From NCBI GenBank assembly GCA_947259195.1, contig CAMYLC010000065.1, positions 1 through 44,702 of the forward strand: a DNA stretch of 44,702 nt. The letters are read 5' to 3'. Position numbers and translations under genes: made by a program. Shown in pieces: positions 7,818-16,387 of this stretch. A model generated the notes under the pieces. The model had not been told where the DNA came from. It saw only the letters and a list, made by a program, of their open reading frames with translations, and ran no database searches. Every line of letters starts with the position of its first letter. Within the stretch, counting starts at the first letter, position 1. Origin of the DNA: Thermoanaerobaculia bacterium (GTDB lineage Bacteria; Acidobacteriota; Thermoanaerobaculia; Multivoradales; JAHEKO01).

Positions 7818-8216
7818 CTACTCGCGCCCGATCATCCACCCCAGGCCGAATTCGACAACGCCGAACACAAAGTACAGAACTTGCAGCCAATGGATGGGCG
7901 GGCCAAGCACCCACACCTGCACAACGATCCAGGCCATCAAGAAAGCACCCAACCCCATAGCAGCTCTTCCGGCAAGAGCATGACGACGAAAAGTGAGCAC
8001 TGCACCGGTCAGGCTGCCGACGCCATTGACCAATAAGAGAAAGATGCCTGGAACAAGAAAGTCAGGAAGAGGTGAACCCTCCAACATCTCCGGCGACATT
8101 CCAATCAATGATCCGCTGGGATCGAGGATAAACGCCAATCCAGCTGGAACGGCGCCGACGCCGATAAGCACTTGCAGCAAACCTGTGAGTAAGACCAGTC
8201 GCTTGTTTCGTGGCAT
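7818..8216 (-). CDS. Small integral membrane protein (four helices)
   Basis: The product is 132 residues, beginning MPRNKRLVLLTGLLQVLIGV behind AGGAG. Four hydrophobic helices lie at about residues 7-30, 53-75, 80-103 and 106-128, with the polar loop MSPEMLEGSPLPDFLVPGIF between the first two. The longer open frame upstream (to 8537) runs antisense to a dehydrogenase relic and is not used. Family not recognised beyond a general DoxX/DUF-like small membrane protein; function unknown. Confidence 0.75.
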   Translation of the reverse strand: MPRNKRLVLLTGLLQVLIGVGAVPAGLAFILDPSGSLIGMSPEMLEGSPLPDFLVPGIFLLLVNGVGSLTGAVLTFRRHALAGRAAMGLGAFLMAWIVVQVWVLGPPIHWLQVLYFVFGVVEFGLGWMIGRE

Positions 8217-8385
8217 CTTGTGCTCCTTGGGAGATGGCTCCAAGAACATTGACCGCGGACAACGCTCATTAGACAGGGCTTCGCCGATTGAGCCAAGAAG
8301 ATCTAGCGCTGTTCGTTGCATTCTCGAACCAGGAGATCGCTCTTCTGCGCTGCGTAGGTTTGGGTGTGGAGCGATCTGTCTATAG

Positions 8386-8715
8386 TACCTGGCGCTCGAC
8401 CTGGCCGATCTCGAGACGATCGTGCCTGCCATCGAGGAGCTTTCAGGAGGTAGCGTCGATCTCGTCGTCGCCAACGCAGGGCTCTTGCCCCAACGGCATG
8501 CGCTCTCGAAGCAGGGCCACGAGGCGGCGTTCGCCACGAACGCCCTCGGACATCACGCGCTCGTTCGCGCACTCGAGGAGAGTGGTCTCCTGGCAAACGA
8601 TGCAACCGTCGTCTTGATGACCGGAGACATCTACATCATGGCGAGCGCGTGCGACCAGATCCGGCCGCATATCTCGCTGGACTACCGCCCACCAGCCCCC
8701 GCTGGACTAATATAG
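8386..8715 (+). pseudogene. Short-chain dehydrogenase/reductase fragment
   Basis: The frame opens right after a TAG (8383-8385) and reads LALDLADLETIVPAIEEL, then the hallmark DLVVANAG, NALGHHALVRALEESGLL and TVVLMTGDIYIMAS. These are the middle strands of a Rossmann SDR (Asn-Ala-Gly, then the Ser-containing strand). The N-terminal Gly-x-x-x-Gly-x-Gly cofactor loop and the Tyr-x-x-x-Lys catalytic pair are both missing. It is a both-ends-truncated relic. GTG 8422 could start translation but would not give a working enzyme. Confidence 0.7.
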
Positions 8716-8824
8716 GAACTGACACATACATCTGGGGCGCCACCCGCGTGATCACGTGCCGCATATTGACCGGGCACGCCAGGTACACCACGGCGCCGAC
8801 CCCGGAGGAGGAGTGGCTGAGCTT

Positions 8825-9775
8825 ATGTGGAACCTACCCCGAGGTCTTCTCGTGACCGGAGCCCTCCTCGCTTCCGGCGCCTCCGCGGGCCCCGGCGGCC
8901 CGCTCCTCCTCGTCGACTTCCCCCGATCCACCGAAGTCCTGCCCTGGTTCGTCGTGAACGACGACGTGAGGGGGGGGCGATCCGAGGGGGGCTTTCGCCT
9001 CGAGGGCGACGTCGTGATCTTCACCGGCAGCACGAACACGAGAGGAGGCGGCTTCTCGTCGATTCGCTCGAGACCCCATTCCTTCGACCTGTCGGCGTAC
9101 GACGGCGTCCGTCTGCGCGCGCGAGGAGACGGACGAACCTATACCTTCCGGCTCACCACATGGGACACCCGGGATCGGCGGAGGCGGCCGGCCTATTGGG
9201 CCGAATTCGAGACCGGCGACGGCACCTGGGAAGAGATCGACGTCCCCTTCACGCGGTTCCGCCCTCGGTGGCGCGGGGCCACGCTCCCGGGGCCGGCCCT
9301 CGAGCCGGCGGCCATCGACAGCCTGGGGCTGATGATCAACGATGGGCAGGACGGGCCGTTCCGCCTGGAGGTGGACTGGATCGCGGCCTATCGCGAGGTC
9401 GAGCCGTTCTCCCTGGGCGCCCTGCGGTGGGATAGGCGACCCCTCGTGCTCTTCGGGCCGGGCGAGCGTGACCCGATCCTGCGGAAGCAGCTCGACGCCG
9501 TGGAGTCGGCCCGCGAAGGCTTCGACGAGCGCGACATGGTGCTGATCGTCGTCCTCGGCGAGGGACCCTCGCGGATCGAGGGACGCCCCCTGAGTCTCGA
9601 GGACGCCGAGCACCTCCGCGCGTCATTCGAGATCGGGAAGGACGAGTTCGCCTTGCGCCTCGTGGGCAAGGACGGGGGCGTGAAGCGCGCCAGCGGTACC
9701 GTCGTTGCCATGAGGGACATCTACGACCAGATCGATGCCATGCCCATGCGGCAGCAGGAGCTGCGCCGGCAGTAG
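8825..9775 (+). CDS. Secreted CIA30-domain protein fused to DUF4174
   Basis: The 316-residue product starts at ATG 8825 after GGAGGAGG. A short signal peptide (WNLPRGLLVTGALLASGASA) precedes a CIA30 / galactose-binding-like jelly roll: VVNDDVRGGRSEGGFRLEGD, FSSIRSRPHSFDLSAYDGVR, RTYTFRLTTWD, WEEIDVPFTRF and IDSLGLMINDGQDGPFRLEV. From ~residue 205 a DUF4174 thioredoxin-like block (RPLVLFGPGERDPILRKQLD, ERDMVLIVVLGEG, GKDGGVKRAS) follows. CIA30 domains help assemble respiratory complexes in mitochondria; bacterial secreted forms have no set role. The two-domain fusion is known in other bacteria. Confidence 0.8.
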   Translation: MWNLPRGLLVTGALLASGASAGPGGPLLLVDFPRSTEVLPWFVVNDDVRGGRSEGGFRLEGDVVIFTGSTNTRGGGFSSIRSRPHSFDLSAYDGVRLRARGDGRTYTFRLTTWDTRDRRRRPAYWAEFETGDGTWEEIDVPFTRFRPRWRGATLPGPALEPAAIDSLGLMINDGQDGPFRLEVDWIAAYREVEPFSLGALRWDRRPLVLFGPGERDPILRKQLDAVESAREGFDERDMVLIVVLGEGPSRIEGRPLSLEDAEHLRASFEIGKDEFALRLVGKDGGVKRASGTVVAMRDIYDQIDAMPMRQQELRRQ

Positions 9776-9878
9776 GTCGAAGAGTCAGCCAATCCCGGCG
9801 ATCGACGTGGTCGGACAGGTAGGTGACGAAACCTAACCGGCCTAGATGCGCGAGCAAGCTGTTGCGGCCTTATAGGAG

Positions 9879-9960
9879 GCCGGCGAGTTTCCTCCCTTGG
9901 TCTCTGAGCTCGACTGGTCGGTTGCGCAGGGTGCCAGTCAAGCTACCCGAGGAAGCCGGC
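9879..9960. ncRNA. Nested stem-loop structure downstream of the octaheme cytochrome gene
   Basis: The 82-bp element is bounded by GCCGGC (9879-9884, 9955-9960). Inside these TTTCCTC/GAGGAA pair, and inside them AGCTCGACTGG / CCAGTCAAGCT form an 11-bp stem with one G-T pair around a ~16-nt loop (TCGGTTGCGCAGGGTG). The three helices are properly nested. It could be the transcript end of the minus-strand cyd operon, a palindromic mobile repeat, or a small structured RNA. No U-tract follows on either strand. Confidence 0.45.
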
Positions 9961-10006
9961 AAAATGGGTCTCACGAGGACTGAGGCGCGACGATTTGCGC
10001 CAGCCG

Positions 10007-11509
10007 CTACTTCTCCGGAGCTTCGCCCGTGGCCTCCCGTTCGGCAAGCCATTCCTGAAGCTCGGCAAGCCGCTTTGAATGGCTGTAGTAGCCGTCTGCG
10101 AACACGGCGTAGTCACCGCCTCCCGCCATCGCCGAGGCGAAGCGGATCGAGTTGGCGTAGAGCAGCCAGATATCTGCCCATCTCCGCTCGATGGCCTCGT
10201 CGAAGGGGCTGCCGCCCGCTTCTGGCCCCTGGGCGTAGCCTCGGCTCCAGATCTCCTGCAACAGCCTGGTCCCCTCCAGGGTGGCGGCATTGGTCGTCTC
10301 GTGAGACTTGTCGTAGCGTGCGAAGTGACCGCGGACCCAAGATGTCCCATGACAGTTCAGGCAGATGGTCTCCATCTCGGTTCGCCGCTTCGCCTGCTCC
10401 TCGGGGCCGATCAGAAAGTCGGCTGCCGGGGTACCGTCGAAGGCCGTTGGCAGGGGCAACCCGTCCTTGTTGCGGATCTTGGTGGTGTCCGGGTCCTTGG
10501 GATGGGCGTGCGAGTAGACGAGGCCGAAGATCCTCCGGGTGATCCGGTTGTTCATTTGGTGCGTGCGCTGGGCCACGAGCTCGCCGTCCGGGTCGACCAG
10601 GAGGCTGACATGACAGACGGCGCAGGTCGGTGCCGTGAAGTCGCCTCCGATCTCCCAGGGCACGGCATTGAAGTCCCACTCGTGCTGCTTGCTGTGGAAG
10701 ACGTTGCCGTGCTTGCTGGCTGAATAGACCTTGTAGACCGGCACGTCGGGCCCGATGTGACACTGCTTGCAGGTGTAGGGCTTTCTGGCTGTCTCGATCG
10801 AGAACGCATGCCGCGCATGGCAGGGCGAGCAGGAGCCGAGGCTACCGTCGAGGTTGATTCTGCCGACCCCGTGGTTCGGCCAGCCGTCGATCACCGGAAA
10901 CTCCATCTCGCCCAGGTCCGTATCCCTTGTTTCGACGCCCGCAACGTGCAGTCGGGTCCCGTGGCAGTAGAGGCACCCCAGGGCTTTGGTGTCTGCGCTC
11001 GGCGGCGCGAACGAGAGCTCCCCGTCGACCCGCGTCGGTGTGCCCAGGACATGGTGCTGGAGATCCTGGTACACGGCGTTGTTTTCGAGATTGCCATGGG
11101 CGTGAGCCATGATGTTCTGCGAGTACTGCGCCGCCTCGACCGCGTGGCACACGGAGCAGTCTTTGGGGCTGACGACGATGTGAACCTGCTCGCCATTGTG
11201 ATCGAATGTGTCGGCGTGTTCGCTGGGTCGCAGCGTGTGGCACTCCGCACAACCCACCACGACTTGGGTCAGCTCTTCTGGGACCTCCTCACTCGACACC
11301 TTGCGGCCGAGACCCTCGACGGCCATGGCCTTGGCGGGCGTCACCTGCGCGTGCTGACTCGACCTCCAGCCGCTGACGATGCCGGGATGGAGGTACTCGT
11401 GACACATCAAGCACGACTCGGTAGCCTCGCTGATTGGCGGGGCTTCGGCTGCGGCGGGGGCGGGAGGCAGGAGGAGGGAGACTAGCAGAAGCACCAGAGA
11501 ACGGTTCAT
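10007..11509 (-). CDS. Octaheme c-type cytochrome of the hydroxylamine oxidoreductase (HAO) family
   Basis: The 500-residue exported protein has a signal peptide (residues 1-21) and eight CxxCH haem sites at Cys33, 87, 118, 179, 227, 247, 296 and 383. Between them are His/Lys-rich segments typical of HAO-type octahaem cytochromes, such as SASKHGNVF and WVRGHFARYDKSHETTNAAT. Family members oxidise hydroxylamine to NO or, in the reductive branch, reduce nitrite, NO or hydroxylamine to ammonium. The direction cannot be read from sequence alone; it depends on the Tyr that cross-links the catalytic haem. It lies 52 bp after cydB with a GGAGG site, suggesting co-transcription with bd oxidase and a role in nitrogen-oxide reduction or detoxification at the quinol pool. 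Confidence 0.85.
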   Translation of the reverse strand: MNRSLVLLLVSLLLPPAPAAAEAPPISEATESCLMCHEYLHPGIVSGWRSSQHAQVTPAKAMAVEGLGRKVSSEEVPEELTQVVVGCAECHTLRPSEHADTFDHNGEQVHIVVSPKDCSVCHAVEAAQYSQNIMAHAHGNLENNAVYQDLQHHVLGTPTRVDGELSFAPPSADTKALGCLYCHGTRLHVAGVETRDTDLGEMEFPVIDGWPNHGVGRINLDGSLGSCSPCHARHAFSIETARKPYTCKQCHIGPDVPVYKVYSASKHGNVFHSKQHEWDFNAVPWEIGGDFTAPTCAVCHVSLLVDPDGELVAQRTHQMNNRITRRIFGLVYSHAHPKDPDTTKIRNKDGLPLPTAFDGTPAADFLIGPEEQAKRRTEMETICLNCHGTSWVRGHFARYDKSHETTNAATLEGTRLLQEIWSRGYAQGPEAGGSPFDEAIERRWADIWLLYANSIRFASAMAGGGDYAVFADGYYSHSKRLAELQEWLAEREATGEAPEK

Positions 11510-11561
11510 TATTATTGACCTCCACAGAGTTTGATCGATGGTCTGTCGGGCTGCATTTTCG

Positions 11562-12596
11562 TCAGTAGCTGTGCTCGTCGAGCTGCACCTTGCCGCGGAA
11601 AACCCAGTAGATGATGCTCGTATAGGCGAGCACGAAGGGCATGCCGATTAGGGCGATGATCAGCATGATGGTGAGGGTCTTCGGGCTCGAGGCCGCCGAG
11701 AAAATGGTGACCGAGTTGGCCGGATCGTTACTCGCGGTCACCAAATTCGGATACAACGCCAGGCCAAACAGCATGACCAGCGTGGCGATCACGGTGCCGC
11801 TCGAGGCGAAGGCCTGGAACGGCTGTCCCCAGTGCAGGCAGCGCGGGATGTTGGCCACCGCCAAGACACCTGCAACCACAAATAGTGCCGCCCAGGGCCA
11901 GCGCTCGAAGTTGGAGGTGGCTCGCGGAACTAGAGCCAGGGTGTACATGGTGGTGAGCATGTAGAAAACGAGGAAGATTCCCCAGCTCCGCCACAGCCAA
12001 TCGCGCAGTCTCTCCTGGAAGTCGCCCTCGGTCTTCAGGTAGAGGTAGAGCCCGCCGTGCATGGCGAAGAGCGCCACGGTCATCAGGCCCACCAGGACGG
12101 GATACGGCTTGAGCTGGTCGAACAGGGTACCGGTGAAATTTCCGGCGACGTCCAGCGGTATGCCGATCATGGCGTTGCCCACCGCGACGCCGAAGAGCAG
12201 GGTGGCGACGGCCGAACCGCCGAAAAAGAGCCAGTCCCAGAACCTTCGCCAGCCGCGGCCTTCGACCTTGGAACGGAACTCCATCGACACGGCTCGGGCG
12301 ATAAGCGCCGCCAGCAGCAGCATGAAAGCGGTGTAAAAGCCCGAGAAGACAGTGGCATAGGCCTCTGGGAAGGCCGCGAAGAGGGCGCCTCCGAACGTCA
12401 CCAGCCACACCTCGTTGCCGTCCCAAACGGGACCGATGGCGTTGATGGCGATACGCCTCTCTTGGTCAGTCCGCGGCACGAAGGGGTGCAGAATTCCGAC
12501 ACCGAGATCGAAGCCGTCGAGGATGGCATAGCCCATGAGCAGCGCGCCCTCGAGGAGGAACCAAACGACCGCCAGGGTTGCCCAGTCCATCATCAC
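11562..12596 (-). CDS. cydB: Cytochrome bd-type quinol oxidase subunit II
   Basis: The 344-residue protein has nine or so membrane helices and the CydB signatures [18 protein letters not shown] near the N-terminus and [20 protein letters not shown] (Trp/Asp quartet) at ~55-75. Length fits the family. The start overlaps the cydA stop by four bases (12593-12596). With CydA it forms the membrane oxidase that reduces O2 to water from quinol without pumping protons, usually at low oxygen or under NO stress. Three Met codons open the frame (MMMDW); any could start. Confidence 0.95.
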   Translation of the reverse strand: MMMDWATLAVVWFLLEGALLMGYAILDGFDLGVGILHPFVPRTDQERRIAINAIGPVWDGNEVWLVTFGGALFAAFPEAYATVFSGFYTAFMLLLAALIARAVSMEFRSKVEGRGWRRFWDWLFFGGSAVATLLFGVAVGNAMIGIPLDVAGNFTGTLFDQLKPYPVLVGLMTVALFAMHGGLYLYLKTEGDFQERLRDWLWRSWGIFLVFYMLTTMYTLALVPRATSNFERWPWAALFVVAGVLAVANIPRCLHWGQPFQAFASSGTVIATLVMLFGLALYPNLVTASNDPANSVTIFSAASSPKTLTIMLIIALIGMPFVLAYTSIIYWVFRGKVQLDEHSY

Positions 12597-14119
12597 TCCT
12601 CTGCTGGCGGGTAGCTCGAGGTGATGTCGTGATCTACCCGCCCAGTCACCGCTCGCAGCAGTCCCTTGTCGATAACCTCAACCTCGGGCGCCCTGTCTAA
12701 CGGTTCCGGACCGTGGCGGATCTTGCGGTCGAGAACGAAGAGCCAGGCCACCAGCAGGAACAGATAGATGGCACTGAAACCGATCAGCGAGGCCAGTACC
12801 TGAGACGCCGACACCGAGGGACTCACCGCATTGGAGGTTCGAAGTCCGAGGTTCTCGTCGTAGACCACCACCCCCTCGGGTCCGACCACCAGGTCGCCGT
12901 TGTCTGTCCACTCCACTGGTGGATGGACGATCCACGGCTGCCGTCCCACCTCGGCCGATACCCAGCCGACTTGGTTGGCGACCAGCGGACCGAAAACCGC
13001 AAAGACGAAGAGCCACATCAGCCAGCGCTGCTGATAGAGGTTGCCGCGCCAGTGCAGGAAACTGGCCAGCAGGGTAAGACCGACGAAGGCCATGCCCAGG
13101 CCGATCATGATGTGGTAGCTGGCAAAGGTGATGACGACCGGCGGCCGGTCCTCTCGACGGAAGCGGTCGAGACCCGCCACGGGCTCATCGAAGCTCTCGT
13201 GGACCAGGAAGCTCAGCCCGCCGGGAATCGCGATGTTGAATCGAATTCTGCCCGCATCGTTGTCCGGTATGCCGAAGAGGCTCATGTCTCCAGGGCCGGT
13301 TTCGTAGTGGCCCTCGAAGGCGGCCAGCTTGGCTGGCTGGTACTGGTAGACGTTGTTGGCCTGGAAGTGGCCGGAGACAACCGCCGCCAGCGATGCGAGG
13401 GTAGCGAAGATGAGGGCACCCGAGAACGACTTCTTGGCGAACTGCTCATGCTGGCGTTTGAGCAGATACCACGCGGAGATCGACATCACGAAGAAGCTGC
13501 CGCAAAGGAACGCACCGATCCAGACGTGAATCAGCCGATGGACCGCAGAGGGATTGAAGACCAGGGCCCAGAAGTCCACAATTTCGGCGCGCAGGACCGG
13601 CTCGCCGTCGATCGAGAGCGGCTGACCGTCGCGCACCATCTGCACGATGTGGTGACCCGCCGGGGTCTGTTGCCAGCTGTTGGCGACCACGATCCAGATC
13701 GAGGAAAAGATCGAGCCCAGACACACCATCGAGGTGGCAAATACGTGCATCCGTGCCGATACACGGTCCCACCCGAAGACCAGCAGCGCCAGGAAGCCTG
13801 ACTCGAGAAAGAAGGCGAAGATCCCCTCCGCCGCCAACGCCGATCCGAAGACATCACCCACAAAACGCGAATAGCCGGCCCAGTTGGTGCCGAACTGAAA
13901 CTCCATCACGATTCCGGTTGCTACGCCGAGGGCGAAGTTGAGGGCGAAGATACGGGTCCAGAACTTGGCCGCCGTCTTGAACAACATGTCGCCGGTGCGT
14001 AGATGCTGCACCTCGAGGTACACCATGACCACGCTGATGCCGATGGTGAGGGGCGGAAAGATGTAGTGGAACGCGATCGTAAGGGCAAACTGCAATCGCG
14101 ATACGAAGACCAGATCCAT
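12593..14119 (-). CDS. cydA: Cytochrome bd-type quinol oxidase subunit I
   Basis: The 508-residue product has the conserved haem ligand His18 ([12 protein letters not shown]), the proton-channel Glu region ([20 protein letters not shown]), the quinol-site loop [14 protein letters not shown] with the family Lys and Glu, the Met ligand region [11 protein letters not shown] and the signature VGRQPWIV. The Q-loop is the short form found outside the enterobacterial long-loop group. It leads the operon cydA-cydB-octahaem cytochrome. No cydX-sized ORF or cydCD genes are visible nearby. Confidence 0.96.
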   Translation of the reverse strand: MDLVFVSRLQFALTIAFHYIFPPLTIGISVVMVYLEVQHLRTGDMLFKTAAKFWTRIFALNFALGVATGIVMEFQFGTNWAGYSRFVGDVFGSALAAEGIFAFFLESGFLALLVFGWDRVSARMHVFATSMVCLGSIFSSIWIVVANSWQQTPAGHHIVQMVRDGQPLSIDGEPVLRAEIVDFWALVFNPSAVHRLIHVWIGAFLCGSFFVMSISAWYLLKRQHEQFAKKSFSGALIFATLASLAAVVSGHFQANNVYQYQPAKLAAFEGHYETGPGDMSLFGIPDNDAGRIRFNIAIPGGLSFLVHESFDEPVAGLDRFRREDRPPVVITFASYHIMIGLGMAFVGLTLLASFLHWRGNLYQQRWLMWLFVFAVFGPLVANQVGWVSAEVGRQPWIVHPPVEWTDNGDLVVGPEGVVVYDENLGLRTSNAVSPSVSASQVLASLIGFSAIYLFLLVAWLFVLDRKIRHGPEPLDRAPEVEVIDKGLLRAVTGRVDHDITSSYPPAEE

Positions 14120-14671
14120 CGCTAGACCTTTGGGTTCCGGCGACCTCGGCCGGGTCGATCTCGATTATCCCATAGCAGGAGTCAGGAATGAACCGAGCCG
14201 TGCGAGTCTGGTGGTGCTGGTGAGTAAAGACCTTCAGTTGAGAGAGTCGGTACAGGAGTATGAAATTGGCAATTGGGCAGCGAGGGTATTGAGCCTGAAG
14301 AGTGGTGCTGAAGAGCCGCTGAGGTGCCAGTTGCTGCGAGCGAGCCCACCGAGGTCCTAGAAGCTGTGCACGAGCTGGAGAAGGCTCCCTATCTGCTCGA
14401 GACCGCGGTCCTGATCCTGAAGCTCGAGGGTTCCTGGCCCGACGATCCCGAGTCGGTCTTTCTGGTTCACGCAGAGCTTCTCGTCGCCATTCTCGAATTC
14501 GTGCCCGAGTACTCCATACCGTGGGCTGTCATGGCCAGGGAGCCGCTGTCGGCCTAGGGAGGGAGACGCTATGGCCTGCCCCAGTGTTTGTGCCACCCAC
14601 TATGCTAGGAAACCGCTCATCGCGGGCGTATCTGTTCGAGTGGTCCCCTGGAGGCACTCGAAGCCAATTCG
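14120..14671. other. Intergenic region, no supportable gene
   Basis: The 552-bp gap lies between two minus-strand genes. A plus-strand frame (14324-14557, GTG start) reads VLEAVHELEKAPYLLETAVL and is opposed by a minus frame (14357-14596) reading LGHEFENGDEKLCVNQKDRL. Neither has a ribosome site or recognisable family, and both ride on the same GC-biased stretch. The cydA promoter should lie just right of 14120 but no clear hexamers were found. Confidence 0.4.
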
Positions 14672-15748
14672 TCACAGATCACCGAGTTCCTCGGCGGACA
14701 GGTCCCCGATGCCCAGCGCATCGGGAGTGCGTGGGGCGTCGCTTGCGTAGTCACGGGCCATGAGAACCGAGGTGACCTGAATGATGGCGTCGATGGTCGG
14801 CGTCTCCACCCCAACCTGCCGTGCGAGGCGCGACATGAAGACCAGTCCGTAACCGACGTCCTCATGCAGGTAGCGATGGTCGAGCTGCGGCTGAGCTCCG
14901 ATGCCGAGAAAGCCCGGCGCCTCGCGGTAGGCAGCACCGTAGTTGTCGGCGAGCATGTATCCCTGGCGTATACCCATCGCTGGGTCGCTGACGACCTCGA
15001 GGCCCAGCTTGGCGCCGATGGCGATCCGCTCCTGATCCACCGCCTCGATCAGGCGACCGGTGGCATCGCCCACGCCCTCTTCATAGAACAGGAAATCACC
15101 GCCCGTGCGCTCGATCCGGGCGGCGTTGGCCAGGGTCACGGCCGGATGGATGACCGGATTGGCATTCTGCAGACTGGTCTGGATGACGTTCTTGGCGGGT
15201 TCCATGGTGGGATAGACGTCCGCAATGAGCGCCATAACCTCTTGAGTATGTCGACTCGGTAGCGCCGCGAGCAGATTGCCAGCCTTGAGTTTGAGGAAGA
15301 CACGAATCCGGCCTGGCTGTGTCAGGCGCACTGCGTAGTGGAGGGTGTGGGTTTCCGCGACTCGAACCGAGTCGTCCTCGAGCGCCAGTCCAGCAGCCTT
15401 CTTGAAAGCCAGTGCACCACCACACGAGCCGGGAGTGACGATGACGGTCTGTCCCGCGCTCAGTTGGCCTGCCACGGCCTCGCCGAAGGGGGTGGTGCTG
15501 AAGGCGGGGCCAACTACGTAGATGAGCTCCGCGTCCGACAACGCTTCTTCGACATCGTGACCAGCACTGGCAACGGTGGCGAAACCGGAGAGACCGCCCT
15601 CAGCGTGAATACCTCCCTGCCGATCAATGGTTGCAATGTTGTCTGGAAACTGCGGGAAGTCGAAAAGTCGGACTTCGTGTCCGTATGAGGCACAGTCGAA
15701 CGCCACTGCTGTGCCACCGGCTCCTGCTCCCAATACCGCGATCTTCAT
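14672..15748 (-). CDS. NAD/NADP octopine/nopaline dehydrogenase family protein
   Basis: Starting at MKIAVLGAGAGGTAVAFDC (ATG 15748, behind GGAGGGGG) gives 358 residues. The N-terminal Rossmann fold has Gly-x-Gly-x-x-Gly plus EVRLFDFPQFPDNI. The segment TVIVTPGSCGGALAF follows, and the C-terminal helical domain shows NVIQTSLQNANPVIHPAVTL and the His/Asp region REAPGFLGIGAQPQLDHRYL. This matches opine-dehydrogenase-like oxidoreductases that reductively couple an amino acid and a 2-oxo acid; the actual substrate is unknown. The 18-residue upstream extension in frame is not used, since the ribosome site and Rossmann start agree on 15748. Confidence 0.85.
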   Translation of the reverse strand: MKIAVLGAGAGGTAVAFDCASYGHEVRLFDFPQFPDNIATIDRQGGIHAEGGLSGFATVASAGHDVEEALSDAELIYVVGPAFSTTPFGEAVAGQLSAGQTVIVTPGSCGGALAFKKAAGLALEDDSVRVAETHTLHYAVRLTQPGRIRVFLKLKAGNLLAALPSRHTQEVMALIADVYPTMEPAKNVIQTSLQNANPVIHPAVTLANAARIERTGGDFLFYEEGVGDATGRLIEAVDQERIAIGAKLGLEVVSDPAMGIRQGYMLADNYGAAYREAPGFLGIGAQPQLDHRYLHEDVGYGLVFMSRLARQVGVETPTIDAIIQVTSVLMARDYASDAPRTPDALGIGDLSAEELGDL

Positions 15749-15843
15749 CGAACCCCCTCCTCGATCAGTCTCACAAAATGCAGTGATCCCCTTTACCGGC
15801 ACTGCAATCGCTTGGGCTCCACACAGTATCGCGGAAATGAAGT

Positions 15844-15890
15844 AACAGGCACCTATTTACAGGCGCGATCAGTACCTGTCACCGAGTTCT
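15844..15890. repeat. REP palindrome pair related to the RAYT at 39659
   Basis: TAACAGGCACCTATTT and, 12 bases on, AGTACCTGTCACCGAGTTC are inverted copies of the GGTGCCTGTCACCGA core that flanks the RAYT transposase. The pair forms a short imperfect hairpin. Confidence 0.7.
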
Positions 15891-15894
15891 GGAG

Positions 15895-16076
15895 ATCGTA
15901 GCCTCCGAAGATCAGAGGACGCCAGCTCTCAAGACCTCGAAGCTGTTCAGTTGGGCGAGAAGAGGGTTCGAAGTTGGCACCAAACGGGCTGCCAGCTCAC
16001 CCTCAGCCCATCCTCCCGTTTCGCTGCTAGTACCTCCGGGATCCGTACACTGCACCCCCTCGCCTGCCCCTCCGTG
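15895..16076 (+). repeat. Dispersed structured repeat, copy R3 (full length)
   Basis: About 182 bp align end to end with R1: GATCGTAGCCTCCGAAGATC, TCGAAGCTGTTCAGTTGGGC, GAGGGTTCGAAGTTGGCACC, GGGCTGCCAGCTCACCCTCA, TCCGTACACTGCACCCCCT and CGCCTGCCCCTCCGTG. Divergence is roughly one base in four or five, so the copies are old. It ends directly at a tRNA 3'-end fragment. Confidence 0.75.
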
Positions 16077-16099
16077 TTCGAATCCCGTACGCGCCACCA
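16076..16099 (+). other. tRNA 3'-end fragment (T-loop to CCA), no tRNA body
   Basis: GTTCGAATCCCGTACGCGCC followed by ACCA is the T-loop, the 3' side of the T-stem, the 3' acceptor strand and encoded CCA of a tRNA. The sequence upstream is repeat R3, which cannot form the other tRNA arms. It looks like an integration scar or a relic of a tRNA used as an attachment site. Confidence 0.6.
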
Positions 16100-16387
16100 A
16101 ATTGTCTTCATCGCGCCCTGAGCGCTCCAGGTCCCTGAGGAACAGGCTGACTACCGGGGTTCGAAACGCCTCGCCGTCGAAGACGCGGCCGTCGGGGAAA
16201 GGAACTTTCTGCATTCGCCGGCGGTGCTCGAGCGGGAATTCACTCTACAGACGGCGGGTGTTGAGCACGAAGTGCTCAGCGAGCTCCGGTACAGTCTCCG
16301 CATCCAGCGCATCGAGGTCGCTGTCAATACGTTCGCTCCGGGTAACCGTGATTTCGGCTCGCGGCGAAGCCTGCTAAGCTGAGCTTG

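Larger units (their letters stand above)
15749..16387. other. Gene-free repeat-rich interval
   Basis: This holds REP-like palindromes (15844-15890), repeat R3 (15895-16076) and a tRNA 3' fragment (16076-16099). To their right the minus strand (about 16368-16257) reads EITVTRSERIDSDLDALDAE and TVPELAEHFVLNTRRL before a stop. It is coding-like but lacks a start codon and is preceded by an in-frame stop, so it is probably the end of a decayed gene. A second minus frame at 16214 (VPFPDGRVFDGEAFRTPVVS) runs into the tRNA fragment and is likewise unsupported. Confidence 0.5.

Noticed and set aside
9820..9850. ACCTAAC near 9833 as another attC box
   Set aside because: No GTTRRRY partner and no complementary arms within 150 bp; a lone 7-mer is expected by chance.
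9879..9960. Riboswitch (cobalamin or c-di-GMP) at the nested hairpin
   Set aside because: The conserved cores of these classes are not present, and it lies downstream, not upstream, of the minus-strand operon.
14324..14596. Overlapping short ORFs on both strands
   Set aside because: No ribosome site or recognisable domain; each could be the shadow of the other.
15912..16214. Minus-strand ORF reading VPFPDGRVFDGEAFRTP
   Set aside because: It runs through the tRNA fragment and repeat R3, so at most its first ~40 codons could be a gene relic.
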